The notes under the pieces were generated by a model. That model worked only from the letters and a program-made list of their open reading frames with translations. It was not told where the DNA came from and made no database searches. A stretch of DNA of 64,000 nucleotides from Metridium senile (lineage: Eukaryota; Cnidaria; Anthozoa; Actiniaria; Metridiidae). This document shows positions 1 through 10,438 of this stretch, one piece after another. Positions within the stretch are counted from its first letter, which is position 1, and every line of letters starts with the position of its first letter. The translations under genes were made by a program, and so were the position numbers. Where the stretch lies: NCBI GenBank assembly GCA_949775045.1, contig OX459102.1, positions 9,767,738 to 9,831,737 on the forward strand, read 5' to 3'.

Positions 1-530
1 TTGCTGTTGGTTTTGGTGATGTTGCCGCTGTTGTTGGTGTTGCATTTGTTGTTTGTGATGCTAGTGTTGTTGTTGGTGGTGTTGATGCTGAAGATGTTGC
101 TTCTGTTGTTTGTGTTGTTGTTTGTGATGCTGGTGTTGTTGTAGTTGTTATTGTTGTTGAAGATGTTGTTGGTGTTGCTATTTTTGTTGAATATGTTGTT
201 GGTGGTGGTGTTGATGCTGAAGATGTTGCTTCTGTTGTTTGTGTTGTTGTTTGTGATGCTACTACTGCTTGTGTTGTTGTTTGTGATGCTACTACTGCTT
301 GTGTTGTTGTTTGTGATGCTACTACTGCTTGTGTTGTTGTTTGTGATGCTACTACTGCTTGTGTTGTTGTTTGTGATGCTACTACTGCTTGTGTTGTTGT
401 TTGTGATGCTACTACTGCTTGTGTTGTTGTTTGTGATGCTACTACTGCTTGTGTTGTTGTTTGTGATTCTGCTTTTGTTGATGATGTATCAGTTGTTTTT
501 GAGACCTGGGATAATACTGCTGTTGTGAAC
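1..530. repeat. GTT-rich minisatellite, 30-bp unit
   Basis: Low-complexity GTTGTT/GATGCT sequence. From 241 to 450 a 30-bp unit (starting GTGTTGTTGTTTGTGATGCT) is repeated seven times with no visible change, followed by a degenerate eighth copy to 480; looser relatives lie at 1-240. The unit is a multiple of three, so one frame stays open and reads as a leucine/valine string. That open frame is a by-product of the repeat and I do not call it a gene. Confidence 0.9.
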
Positions 531-814
531 GTGCTTGGTATTGTTGAACTCGTGGGCGCTGTATAAAAACAATTGATGTTATTAATACTTGCACTGCCCG
601 CTAAACGGATTTCATATCAAGTTAGAATTTTTTCCTCTCAAGAATTTGAAAGAAAATTTTATCATCCTTTTGACTAACATATGTACATATTCCCTATTTT
701 AACGCAAAACTTCAAGGTAAAAAAAATATGTTCGATCGAGTAATTCTCTATAACTCAATCTTCACTCCGTTTCCTCGTCGTTTCAGTGAAAAGCAAGGCT
801 TATTTTCTGGCTGG

Positions 815-1950
815 TCACGTGACGTCTTTGTTTTGACGTCTATGATAGTATGCTATAGTAACAAGGGGCCATTTTGCATGAGCATGCGCGCAACTGCTGC
901 GGTATAACAACCGTGGGCTCTCGGAACGACATTGTTGTTGCTGCGGAGGCTTTGATTCTGGAGGCCAGTGTGTGCATAATTGCTATTTTTATTTATTGGG
1001 ACAATTTGTCTATCAAAATCAATTAGATATAAGAAAAGTTCACATGATTTTCTTTCAAATTTTATAAAAATCGCCGTGGTATTTTGGCTAGATCTTTAAC
1101 ACGAAGCCAATTTGTACAGTCATAATATAGTAAAATATATGTACACATCTTCGTCAACAATTAAGTCCTAAAATGTGAATCGATCGTACTGCAATAGTTT
1201 ATTTCAATGTTAATAATGATACAGCTATAGAACTATGCAAATATCTATATGATAAATCAATTCAGACAAGTTGAATTATCCAAGCAAAGAAATGCTAAAA
1301 ATGCCGTGAGTGCTAAATATCACATAAGAATTTGCAGAATTCACATTGGCATTCCCCAATTTTCATCGGCAAGAAAACATTATGAACACATTTGTAAAGC
1401 TTAAAGCTTGATATTGGTAACCTTAGAACAGTGGTATTTTTTCGGAAAAGTAATATTTTCGAATATTTTACATAACACATTTCAAGAAATTGTCGTTCGA
1501 ACATTGCGAGTGCGATGTCCATAAACGCTGCTTAATTATATTACTACACATGTACATTTATCATTTACTTCAATGCCTGCAGTGAATCTTGACCAGCACT
1601 CATCAAAACTAACATAGTATTTGTGTTTATAAACCTCAGCAGCCTCCATGTTCAGTAAACACAAAGTTCTTTATATCAACATTTCTAGAATAAGATTTTA
1701 AACAGTCCCAATCGGTCCAATGACGCCAGTGTTTCTCCTCGTTGTAGGTTGAACCATTTATGAGTATTCTTGAGCCATGACAGAACGTTTCAGCGTCGAA
1801 AACATCCAAATAATATTGTTGAAATTGTCTCTCATGTCGGCGTAATTTATCGCTTGAAGTGAATCACTCATGAAATTTAGACAACTGGCGCATGCGCACA
1901 CAAAACGGCCCTTGTTTGCTATAGTAATAATAATAGTAACACGTGACGGA
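815..1950. mobile_element. Inverted-repeat element, unclassified
   Basis: The ends are imperfect inverted copies: left 820-900 (CACGTGACGTC ... CTATAGTAACAAGGGGCC ... GCATGCGCGCAACTG) against right 1885-1950 (CAGTTG-like, GCGCATGCGC, GGCCCTTGTTTGCTATAGTA, CACGTGACGGAG). This suggests a DNA transposon about 1.1 kb long. The exact ends and the target duplication are not clear. The open frame at 1650-1878 lies inside it. Confidence 0.45.
1650..1878 (-). CDS. Unplaced open frame, Trp/Cys-containing (fragment)
   Basis: On the minus strand there is a frame of about 70 codons without an ATG, ending at a TGA near 1650. It contains the strings DVFDAETFCHG, LINGSTYNEEKHWRHWTDWD and FVFTEHGGC. Composition looks like real protein: mixed charge, three Trp, three Cys and one N-glycosylation sequon (NGS). 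I do not recognise the family. It could be a downstream exon of the signal-peptide gene at 3.2 kb, or a coding relic of the inverted-repeat element around it; no clean splice acceptor in phase was found, so linkage is not claimed. Confidence 0.3.
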
Positions 1951-1984
1951 GTATTGTTTCCCTGTTTCGTTGTAGCAGCGCTGA

Positions 1985-2180
1985 ATAAAGCAGTTTTCCT
2001 GGTGCGGTATTTCTGCTACTAATTATACTCACAAACTATACAGCACAAACACTATATTCATGAATCATATCAAATTGCTACTGTGTAATGTAATAGTTTT
2101 CCTGGTGCGGTATATACTGCTATTAATTATACTCATAGACTATGCACACAAACACTACATTGCTACTGTGTAACTATCAA
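1985..2180. repeat. Two direct copies of a ~100-bp segment
   Basis: The segment starting GTTTTCCTGGTGCGGTAT occurs at about 1993 and again at 2095, each continuing through CTATTAATTATACTCA-like and CACAAACACTA sequences to CTACTGTGTAA. The second copy has a short internal deletion. The rest of 2180-3140 shows no supported gene. Confidence 0.75.
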
Positions 2181-3142
2181 AGACAAGTTTAGTTGTAATG
2201 AGGTATATATATTGTTTCATTTTGTAAGTGATGTTTCTGGTTTAGTGAATAGAAACTTTTAGGTAGTAGCTATTTTGTTTCTATTTCATGTTCATGGTTT
2301 CAGTATATACGCTCTAGTTTAATTAGTATTATTATTAAAACCCGCACAGATTTAGAGTCAAATGTCAATGACTTGCAGCAGTATATATGGTCAAACACAA
2401 GAGGTTATAACCAGTTTGTGTTATTATTATCATTTCTTACTAAATCAAAGCACCTTGCTTCAAATAAATATACGTTTATTGTGCGGATGTACAGTTCAAT
2501 TTTTACATCCTTTTGTACATGTTAATTGGTTTTCGTTACAACTGATTTTACCCTTTTCTCACTGATTTGTTACCCTATAGTGTTTCATGTAAAGATTTAC
2601 ATAACTAGTTCACTGAAAAAAACGGCTAGCCATCTTTAAATACTTCTGACCTAATAACAATGTTTTAAACAACTAATTTATGAAAAACTGTGCTTGTCAT
2701 GTAAAACTTCCGCTTAATGGCGTTTTGTTGAAGTTAAGCGATACAAAAAGAAATATATCTCCAAAAAGAAAATTACTCTATAACATTTATGAGATGAAAC
2801 TATATGGATTTCAATTCGTTGATGAAACTTGAAATTTCATAGAAGACTGAATTGTGTATGCCAAAAAAGAAGATAATGTTTAAACTAAAACAATATTCTA
2901 AACAAGAAATTGCTAGTAGATTTAATACCTTTTGTAACATAGGTTTCTATGATATAATTGCTGAAGTTTCAACTAAGTTTCGAGAGACGAGATTTAATGA
3001 CCAAGCTTTTCGAACAAACAGCTATTTATTATAAGGAAATACCAACATCAATGATGAAACATTTGGCCTGAACACTTGAATTTAAAATCTTCTGAAACAT
3101 ACTTTAACCTTGAACACAATAAAACAGCAAATGTCTACTTGC

Positions 3143-3227
3143 CTGTTATAGAAGTGGTTGCTTGGCTGATATCAAAATAAACAGCTAGCATCACAACGAC
3201 TAGAATGACTCTCCATATCTTTGCCAT
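3143..3227 (-). CDS. First coding exon of a secreted protein (signal peptide)
   Basis: The ATG at 3227 has a good initiation context (GCCATCATGG). The 28 codons that follow read MAKIWRVILVVVMLAVYFDI and then SQATTSIT: a charged start, a hydrophobic core of about 14 residues and small residues at the cleavage region, that is, a classical signal peptide. The frame then meets AG|GCAAGT at 3143/3142, a good match to a GC-AG type donor; reading through gives only Gly-Lys-stop. The 5'UTR runs up to a TATA-like TATATG near 3333, about 105 bp upstream of the ATG. Later exons should lie at lower coordinates, but I could not place them safely. The mature product is unknown. Alternative: an orphan exon left by rearrangement. 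Confidence 0.5.
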
Positions 3228-3329
3228 GATGGCGGAATTCCTCTCTTTAACTCTTGTCCAACAAAGGTAGAGTTATTCCTAGCTCTGGCACATAGCGAAA
3301 GATGAACGCTTACAAGCGCTGAACAGACT

Positions 3330-3340
3330 GCATATATTAA
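3330..3340 (-). promoter_or_regulatory. TATA-like element of the signal-peptide gene
   Basis: The minus strand reads TTAATATATGCAGTCTG here, about 105 bp upstream of the ATG at 3227, a plausible TATA box for a start near 3305. It is supported only by position and sequence. Confidence 0.3.
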
Positions 3341-3399
3341 TCTTATTAATTATTGGATGGGAAACGAAAGTATAGCTGCTTCAGACGAATATCATTGTA

Positions 3400-4560
3400 T
3401 AACGGGGTAGGTTCGGGTCACGAAGACACAAAAGGCTACACAGAGCAGATTTTGTATTACTATGAAACGTCCAATACCATGTGTGTGTGTGCCTTGCCGC
3501 GACCATGATATGTCTCTAGATGATGATGTGCCTTGATCGCGTTTTACTTACGGAATCTGAATCTCCTATTACCTTTTATTCAGTGATTCCGGCAGTCCTA
3601 AAACCTGTATGTTAACACTGTATATCAAACCTCTATAAGTCGACCAGCCCCGATTAAACAATCACTTTCTATTCAGCATTCAGCAATAAGCCATTGTGGA
3701 CCACTAACACACACCACCCCCTTATATAATTATAGCGACCACTTCCCTATATTTCATCGATGGTCGGTTAATAAAGGTTCAGTCTAGACTATTTACAATA
3801 CCATGGCGCCTTCCACCGGATAAATCCCTATCCAACGGATAAAACCTATACAAGGTATATACACTGGATTCCTAGCTTCGTACAACTGGCCCAAGGATGG
3901 CTAACTGCTTGATATTTTTTCTCCTATAATTATAAGATGATCCAAATACCTAAAAGTACGAAAAAGTTCAGTACCCAAATAGATGAAATAAAATCGCGCT
4001 GACATATACATTTTTATACAACGAATTTGATATGAGAAGAGTTTATACATTAATACACAAACAAGGCTTTTGCTGCCTATGATAACCTTAAGGCTTATCT
4101 AGGTAGACAGCAAGAGCTAGCCAAACAGTTTATATCCGTTAAATACAAATTACTAAGTAGTACAAAATAGTGCTAATTAAAAAATTAAAAAAACAACAAT
4201 AGAATTAGCATAAAATTACACTGATTCACATTACAATAGAATTAGCATAAAATTACACTGATTCACATTACCAATGTTTCACGGATAACACTGTATTACA
4301 CTTCAATCAAGAGGATTTCCTTGTATTCTTGGGGAGAGGGGACGGGGATTTTTGTTGATACAGGAATACCTTATGTAATTATTTCCTTCCTTTGGTTCGG
4401 TTACTGAGAAGTTTTGAGGTTTGCGGTGATGTTGTTCTCACTATTGTCTTGTAAAATTTAAGAGGATTGATCCGACACAAACACTGAAAACAATGGCGCA
4501 TGAGCAAAGTAAAACAGGTCTCACACGAGGATTAATAAACTCTTTCTGTAGGATCAGTTT
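3400..4560. other. Intergenic DNA, no gene seen
   Basis: AT-rich spacer with no supported coding region. It includes a perfect 40-bp-class direct duplication (ATAGAATTAGCATAAAATTA at about 4199 and 4233). Confidence 0.6.
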
Positions 4561-4574
4561 AGGATAATACAATA

Positions 4575-5140
4575 AATCATGAATGGATGGATGAACGAAC
4601 GAATGAATGAATGGATATATAAATGAATGAATTGATGGATGAATAAACGAATGAAAAAACGAATGAATGAATGAACGAGTGAATGGATGGATGGATGGAT
4701 GGATGAATGAATGAATGAATAAATGAATGAATAAATGAATGAATAAATGAATGCATAAATTAATTAATTAATTAATTATTAAAATTAATTAATTTATGGA
4801 TGAATAAACGAATGAATGACTGACTGAATTTGCAAACGAATGAATGAAAGAACGAGTGAATGGATGGATGGATGAACGAATGAATGAACGAATATAAAAT
4901 GAATTGATTAATGGATGAATAAACGAATGAATTAATGAATTAACAAACAAATGAATAAACGAACAAATGAACGGATGGATGGATGAACGAATGAATGAAT
5001 TAATTAATTAATGGATGAATAAACGAATGAATGACTGAATTAACAAACAAATGAATGGATGGATGGATGGATGGATAGATGAATGAATGAATGAATGACT
5101 AAATTGAATGAATGAATGAGCGAATGAATGGATGGATGAA
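4575..5140. repeat. GGAT/GAAT tetranucleotide repeat tract
   Basis: About 560 bp of GAATGAATG, GGATGGATGG and TTAATTAA units. It stops roughly 120 bp before the inferred DONSON start codon, so it forms the immediate upstream region of that gene. The open frames found on its minus strand (Ser/Ile/His-rich) are repeat by-products. Confidence 0.95.
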
Positions 5141-5178
5141 TGCAATATGCCCATCGAGTAAAAGAAAGGCGCATTAAC

Positions 5179-5191
5179 GGGATTCCTGTGG
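5179..5191 (+). promoter_or_regulatory. GGGATTCCTGTGG motif upstream of DONSON
   Basis: One copy of a 13-bp motif that recurs through the window (see findings). Here it lies 72 bp upstream of the inferred DONSON ATG, between the simple repeat and the gene, where a core promoter or 5'UTR is expected. Function is inferred only. Confidence 0.4.
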
Positions 5192-5262
5192 CGGAGTATC
5201 CCTGGGTACCAAACCTTTTTGGCGGTATTTTCATCCGAGTATTTGTTGACTTTGTTCAAAAC

Positions 5263-8209
5263 ATGGATCAAGAAACCTCACCAAAAACATGGCAAAAACC
5301 TAACAGTAGAATCAAACTCAAGGTCAAAAAGAGAAAAACCTCTAAGTCTACTTGTCCTTCTGATATCCTAGTCAAAGCGGCCATCGTTAACCAAGATGGT
5401 GGTTGTAGTACAAAGCGAAGCAATCCCTTCGGTTGTTCTTCTGCACCTAAACGACGGCCTTCGACTGCAACTTCCAACTCTGATAACAAACTATTCAAAG
5501 CATTAGATGGACAGGTAGATGAGTTAACGTACTCCAAAGACGTCAAATGTTATGATAGTGGTGAGATATTACCCGAAGAGCCGAAATCTCATGCTCCAGA
5601 GCAGCCAACGGATGATAATAATATCGACATTCAACAACAATGCGATATATTCCCCATTGATTGGAGTTTGAAGACGAAAGTAAGATTTACATCGTCGATG
5701 TCGTTTAGCTGGGCATCATCACTAAAGAGCGTTGAGTTAGCTGACAGTGTTACACGGTTTGTGCGATGTGACGATAATGGTGGCACTTGTAGTCCATCAA
5801 TGTTGAATAGTGCTTGTAATGTGTGGATGCATCCTTCAATTCCTTCGATGCAGTTATTCCCACGATTCTCGACTATCAAACAATACGACGAAGAAACCGT
5901 CATTGCTTTACAGAGAGACTGGGTGGCTAGTTTTCATTCGTTGTTTAATCTATTAAGATGTGGACATTGTGCCTATTTCTATCTATGTACAAATCAATGT
6001 ACAATGTTGTTTTTAGCTAGTAGTAGGGACACAGGTATGACTGCTGTTATAACACCTTCAACTAAAGGACTCAGGGACGCTTTGGATAGGGAAGGTAATT
6101 GAAATACTATAGTGGGGTTAGTGGAGGTACTTTATCCCGTCAATGTCCCCCCTCCCCCCGTCACACGCACACACTTTTTAAGTAAAATAATTTGAATGTA
6201 TAAACATTTGCCAGTCAATGTCCTCACAATCAAAACATATTCGAATGATGAACGCCACCAATAAAGCAGTCCTTGCAACCAGGCCTCAACAGGTTACAAC
6301 ATGTAATTGTCCAAAAATGGTGGTAATGACAAAAAATGACCATTATAGAGAGAAGAAACAGTGACTCTAACACGTTTTGAATCCAGCTAAAGATGACACC
6401 AGACCCCAATCCCCCCCTTTGTTAGCCCCCCTAGTGTCTATTAATGGATAATTCCTATTGTATTAAGAAATGATTGTTGTGTTGCAGGCATTGAATTCAC
6501 TCTGCCACATGACAAACCACAAGATAAGAGTTCTACTTCAGATGACGACGAAGACGACCATGACGACAAAGAAAACCAGTCCGATAACGACGAATGGATG
6601 GAGAGTATAGGCCTTAATAAAGACCAATTCCCATCGCTGGATAAATGCACCAAACAACAGACTATTGAAATACGCAATAAAGACCAACACCCTAGTTCCA
6701 CTGTCATGGTAACAGGAGGCGATACACTGGCATTATCAAACTTTATACTGAATTGGAAAAGTTTCACCACAGGGATCCCACCAACACTTGTAGCTCCTGT
6801 TGCATTTGAAGGAGCAACACTCAGATCACATAAGATTAGCCAAGGGATTGTAAAACATCAGCAAGATAAAGATATGAAACAGGTCAGTCCATCCTAACAC
6901 CAACCCCCTGGGAGACTATTGTAGTACTTTAGTGTTTTTAATGTACACTGAACATTGGGGTTGTATAATATACACCTATTTCAAAAATCATTGTTGCACA
7001 CAAAGCCACAGTGCACACACTCTGAAGCCTGCAAAGGATGTCGGTATTTCTTCTCTTTTTATCGATTTATTCATAGCATATTTTGGTTGAAGGTGTTTGT
7101 GTTATATGATCATACTATTGAAATCACTAGAGTGGTAAATCCTTGTTTAAAATTCTGTCTCGTTTTTGTACCATGTGATCGCTTCTGGCCAATCATTTTG
7201 CTCAAAATTGGTCATGTGGTACAAAAAAAACACACCCCCAAGGCCACATTTTCAACTGACCGTTAACCACTCTAGTGATTTTCATAGTAACAAGTTGTTG
7301 TTGTGGTAGATATAAATATAAATATTTCTTTAAAAAACATGCAATAAATCACAAATTATGTTCAACAGGTTCCCATTTAAATCTGTACTTTTCCATTTAA
7401 ATTTGTACTTATGCAAATTTTGTTGATGTGTGCTAAACACACAGATCAACCAATCAGAGAAGTTCACTTCAGAAATAATATACTCTGATTGGTTGATCTG
7501 TGTGTTTAGCACACATCAACACAATTTGCATAAGTACAGATTTAAATGGGAACCTGTTGTCCATATAACCGACATCCTTTGCAGGCTTTGGGAGTGTGGA
7601 CTGTAGCTTTGCTTCGACAACGATTTTTGAAATAGGTGTATACCTAACACCACCCCACTGGGGGACTGTTGTAGTGTTTTTAATGTAATTCTTTCTGGCA
7701 GCTTTGTTTTCATTCACCATTTTGTCAAAAAACACTCCATGGTCCCCTTAAAGAAGTTGTGTTACATGATAAACCCTTTTTTGCCATATTTGGATTCAAT
7801 GGCTCCGACAGTAATATCTTTTTATAGAGGACTTATCAGACTGCTATATAATGGTGCACATTGCAGCCATAGTTTACAATCATGAGTGTGGTTAGTGAAT
7901 GCCTGCTGTTTGTTTGCTTTGTAGCTGTACAGTTTAGAGGTAACCGGAGCTATACTCCCAGGATGTCTACAGCGTATCTGTCAGTTAATCACGATGGTAC
8001 ACAATGGACCATTCACTGCCACTCTAACACCATATCAATGTACAGTACCACTGAATGTACCAGGAAATCACGACATGTCTGGCCTGGATAGATCTGGTAT
8101 GACAACATCTGAACTTGAGTACTTTACACAAACTAACCCACAACTAGAAAAGACATGTCTTAAAGAAATCAAGTATAGTAATGATGGAGGTTTATACACA
8201 TGGAAATAA
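5263..8209 (+). CDS. DONSON: DONSON-like DNA replication factor (3 exons)
   Basis: Exons 5263-6094, 6488-6882 and 7925-8209 join in phase (1, then 0) and give 503 residues, close to the vertebrate protein (about 560). Known role of the family: nuclear protein needed for assembly of the CMG helicase and for replication-fork stability. Family hallmarks seen: an N-terminal NPF motif after a basic stretch (KRSNPFGCSSAPKRRPS), then IDWSLKTKVRFTSS, WMHPSIPSMQLFPR, DWVASFHSLFNLL, CPYFYLCT-like (CAYFYLCTNQ), and ITPSTKGLRDAL in exon 1; GIEFTLP at the exon 1/2 joint; LVAPVAFEGATL near the end of exon 2; LYSLEVTGAILPG and a terminal DGGLYTWK in exon 3. The in-frame ATG at 5140 is rejected in favour of 5263 (MDQETSPKTW), because the extra residues come from DNA holding the repeat and motif. 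Intron 2 is filled with fold-back elements. The gene is convergent with the caspase gene. Confidence 0.92.
6892..7690. mobile_element. Nested fold-back elements in DONSON intron 2
   Basis: Arms at about 6955-7050 and 7562-7644 are inverted copies (CACCTATTTCAAAAATC..., GCCTGCAAAGGATGTCGGT). Between them sit two more palindromes: 7129-7281 with ends AAATCACTAGAGTGGT, and 7363-7559. The block is flanked by a 45-bp direct repeat (CCTAACACCA...GTGTTTTTAATGTA at 6892 and 7645). Confidence 0.75.
7363..7559. mobile_element. MITE family A, copy 1 (CAACAGGTTCCCATTTAAAT ends)
   Basis: A 197-bp near-perfect palindrome: CAACAGGTTCCCATTTAAAT at the left, ATTTAAATGGGAACCTGTTG at the right, with inner arms built on GATCAACCAATCAGAG. 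The same element recurs at 32285-32447, so this is a dispersed family. Confidence 0.85.
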
Positions 8210-8359
8210 ACAAGGCATTGGACACATAATTTTAATCAATTATTTTGAACTAGGACAGTCAAGAATGCAAGCATGGCTTGACCATAATAAGAAAATTGTA
8301 ATTTAAAGAGTGCTTTATATTTTTACGTATCAATAGTGGCTTACTATATAAGTTGATAA

Positions 8360-8690
8360 CGAAGTTGAGTGATAAAAAACTTTATTATATAACATATAGT
8401 GGTATACCGAGTGATATCAACTAGATAAAAAGTCTATCCTAGTCATGAAGATATTATTGATATCACACATGTGTGATATCACTCTCAACCAATCAACTTT
8501 CAAAATATATATATTTTTTCAATCTGTTATATAATAAACAGAACATTACATGTGCGCTTGGAAATATGAATTTTATCTTCTCTTGTTGAAAAGATATCCC
8601 ACTCGTTCGCTGCGCTCACTCGTAGGATATCTTATCAACACTCGAAGATAAAATTCATATCTCCGCGTGCCCATGTGATATCCTCTATAT
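8360..8690. mobile_element. Fold-back element with GATATCAC repeats
   Basis: Contains TGATATCACACATGTGTGATATCA and a long hairpin (GAATTTTATCTTC ... GATATCCCACTCGTTCGCTG / CACTCGTAGGATATC ... GAAGATAAAATTC). It starts just after the DONSON stop codon and probably overlaps its 3'UTR. Confidence 0.65.
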
Positions 8691-8764
8691 TTTTAATTTA
8701 GTAAATATTTGATTTCTAGTGTGAAGGCACTTAACCTGTGAACTGAAAAGAAAACTATTATATG

Positions 8765-9565
8765 GAATTGGAGACTACTAAGGTGTATTAGTCTAATACC
8801 TATTTCACTATACCGTCATTTAACCCATGAAATAGATATTAGACTAATACACCTTAGCAGTCTCTAATTCCATTGTTAAATTTTGTGTCTATTACACTTT
8901 AGCAATTAATTTCTATTTCACAGGTTAAATGCCTTCTAGTACCTTCACTCTTCTAAGGCGTATTAGCCTATTAATATCTATTTCACTGGTTTAGTGCCTT
9001 CACTCTACTAAGGTGTATTAGTCTAATATCTATTTCACTGGTTTAGTGCCTTCACTCTACCAAGGTGTATTAGTCTAATATCTAATTCACTGGTTAAGAG
9101 TGATTTTCATTTGACTGTGAAAGAAAAATGACTATTTAATTTGTACTTGTTGGTAAAGAACAAAAGAAAACAATAGATTCAGAGTGTAGTAACAACTATT
9201 AGTTTGCCAATTCTTTCATGGTCATATGAAAACCACTCTAGTGCCTTCACTCTACTAAGGTGTATTAGCCTAATATCTATTTCAGTGGTTTTCATTAACC
9301 CATGAAACAAAGTGTACTAATTAAAGTGTGATAGTCAAATAACAACAAAAGAACACAATGGAATTAAGGTGTATTAAAAGAGTGATACACTAAAGTGTGT
9401 TTCACGGGTTAGAGTGGTTTTCATTAACCCATGAAACAAAGTGTTTTAGTTAAAGTGTGTTAGTCAAATAACAACAAAAGAACACAATGGAATTAAGGTG
9501 TATTAAAAGAGTGATACACTAAAGTGTGTTTCACAGGTTAATGAAAACCACTCTAAGTGCCTTCA
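8765..9565. repeat. Direct and inverted repeat cluster (GGTGTATTAGTCTAAT)
   Basis: At least eight copies, in both orientations, of a unit around AAGGTGTATTAGTCTAATA and TATTTCACTGGTTTAGTGCC; in the right half a 110-bp unit with GAACACAATGGAATTAAGG is present twice (about 9345 and 9470). The ends CACAGGTTA / TAACCCATGAAA resemble the ends of the element at 29036. Nested fold-back insertions are likely. No gene seen from 9565 to 10438. Confidence 0.7.
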
Positions 9566-10438
9566 TTGTAAAAAGCACTTCAATCAAAGTACAAATCATG
9601 TCAATATTTATTACTATTTTATACAATATTTTATTGTTTTCTACATATAATGTATTTATCAATAGACTAAGAGCTTAACTACAATTGTATATCCAAAACA
9701 AATAAACAAATTTCTTTTTTTTTTCTTCATAAATTTTTTTTGTTTTCATGTATTTTACATAATATTTTGATCTCTCAAAAATCATGTGACATTTACAATT
9801 TGTCTTAAAAGTCCTTTCAGGCTCACAAGTTTTTGACATACAGGTACTTTGGAAGTTCACAACAGACCTAGTTGGTGAACTTACTTCAGGTGAAAATTCA
9901 GTAGAATAAGGCTTAATCTCAGCTTCTGTCTAGCATCCACAGCCTTTCTCTATTATGTGACAACCGATGTTCAATGGCATTCAATAATTGCCTATTTACA
10001 TGTTTGATCTAAGACGGCTGTGTCAACTTTTCTTATTAAAACAATACTGACGTTTCATTGTAAACCGTTTTGATTCTAACTGAATTTGCACTAACAAAGT
10101 TTGTTGTCAACTTCCAATGAACAATACAAACAGGAAACTATAAATATACTTTTGAAACCAAAAAAAATCATGCAAAGTACCAAATATGTTGACAAATTAG
10201 TGCTTTACAATGAAATAGTTTTCAACCACAAATACAATACAATAAAAAACAAAAGTGTGCATTTTACATGTTCACGAAACCCGGGCTTTTTGTCCTTGGA
10301 AACGGCTTCTGTGGGTAGCCTGTACCTTTTTTTACAGCATTACATGTAAGCATCAGTACATGTATATATTATTGATGCTAATGATGGTCAATAAATTGAC
10401 TAATCTGTTGTGCGACGTCAATACAACTGGTGTATTTT

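Noticed and set aside
145..528. 127-codon plus-strand frame, almost all Leu/Val/Met
   Set aside because: It is the translation of the 30-bp minisatellite; unit length divisible by three keeps it open.
5140..5262. Longer DONSON start at 5140
   Set aside because: The added residues come from repeat edge and motif DNA and do not resemble DONSON N-termini; the Met at 5263 precedes the basic/NPF region.
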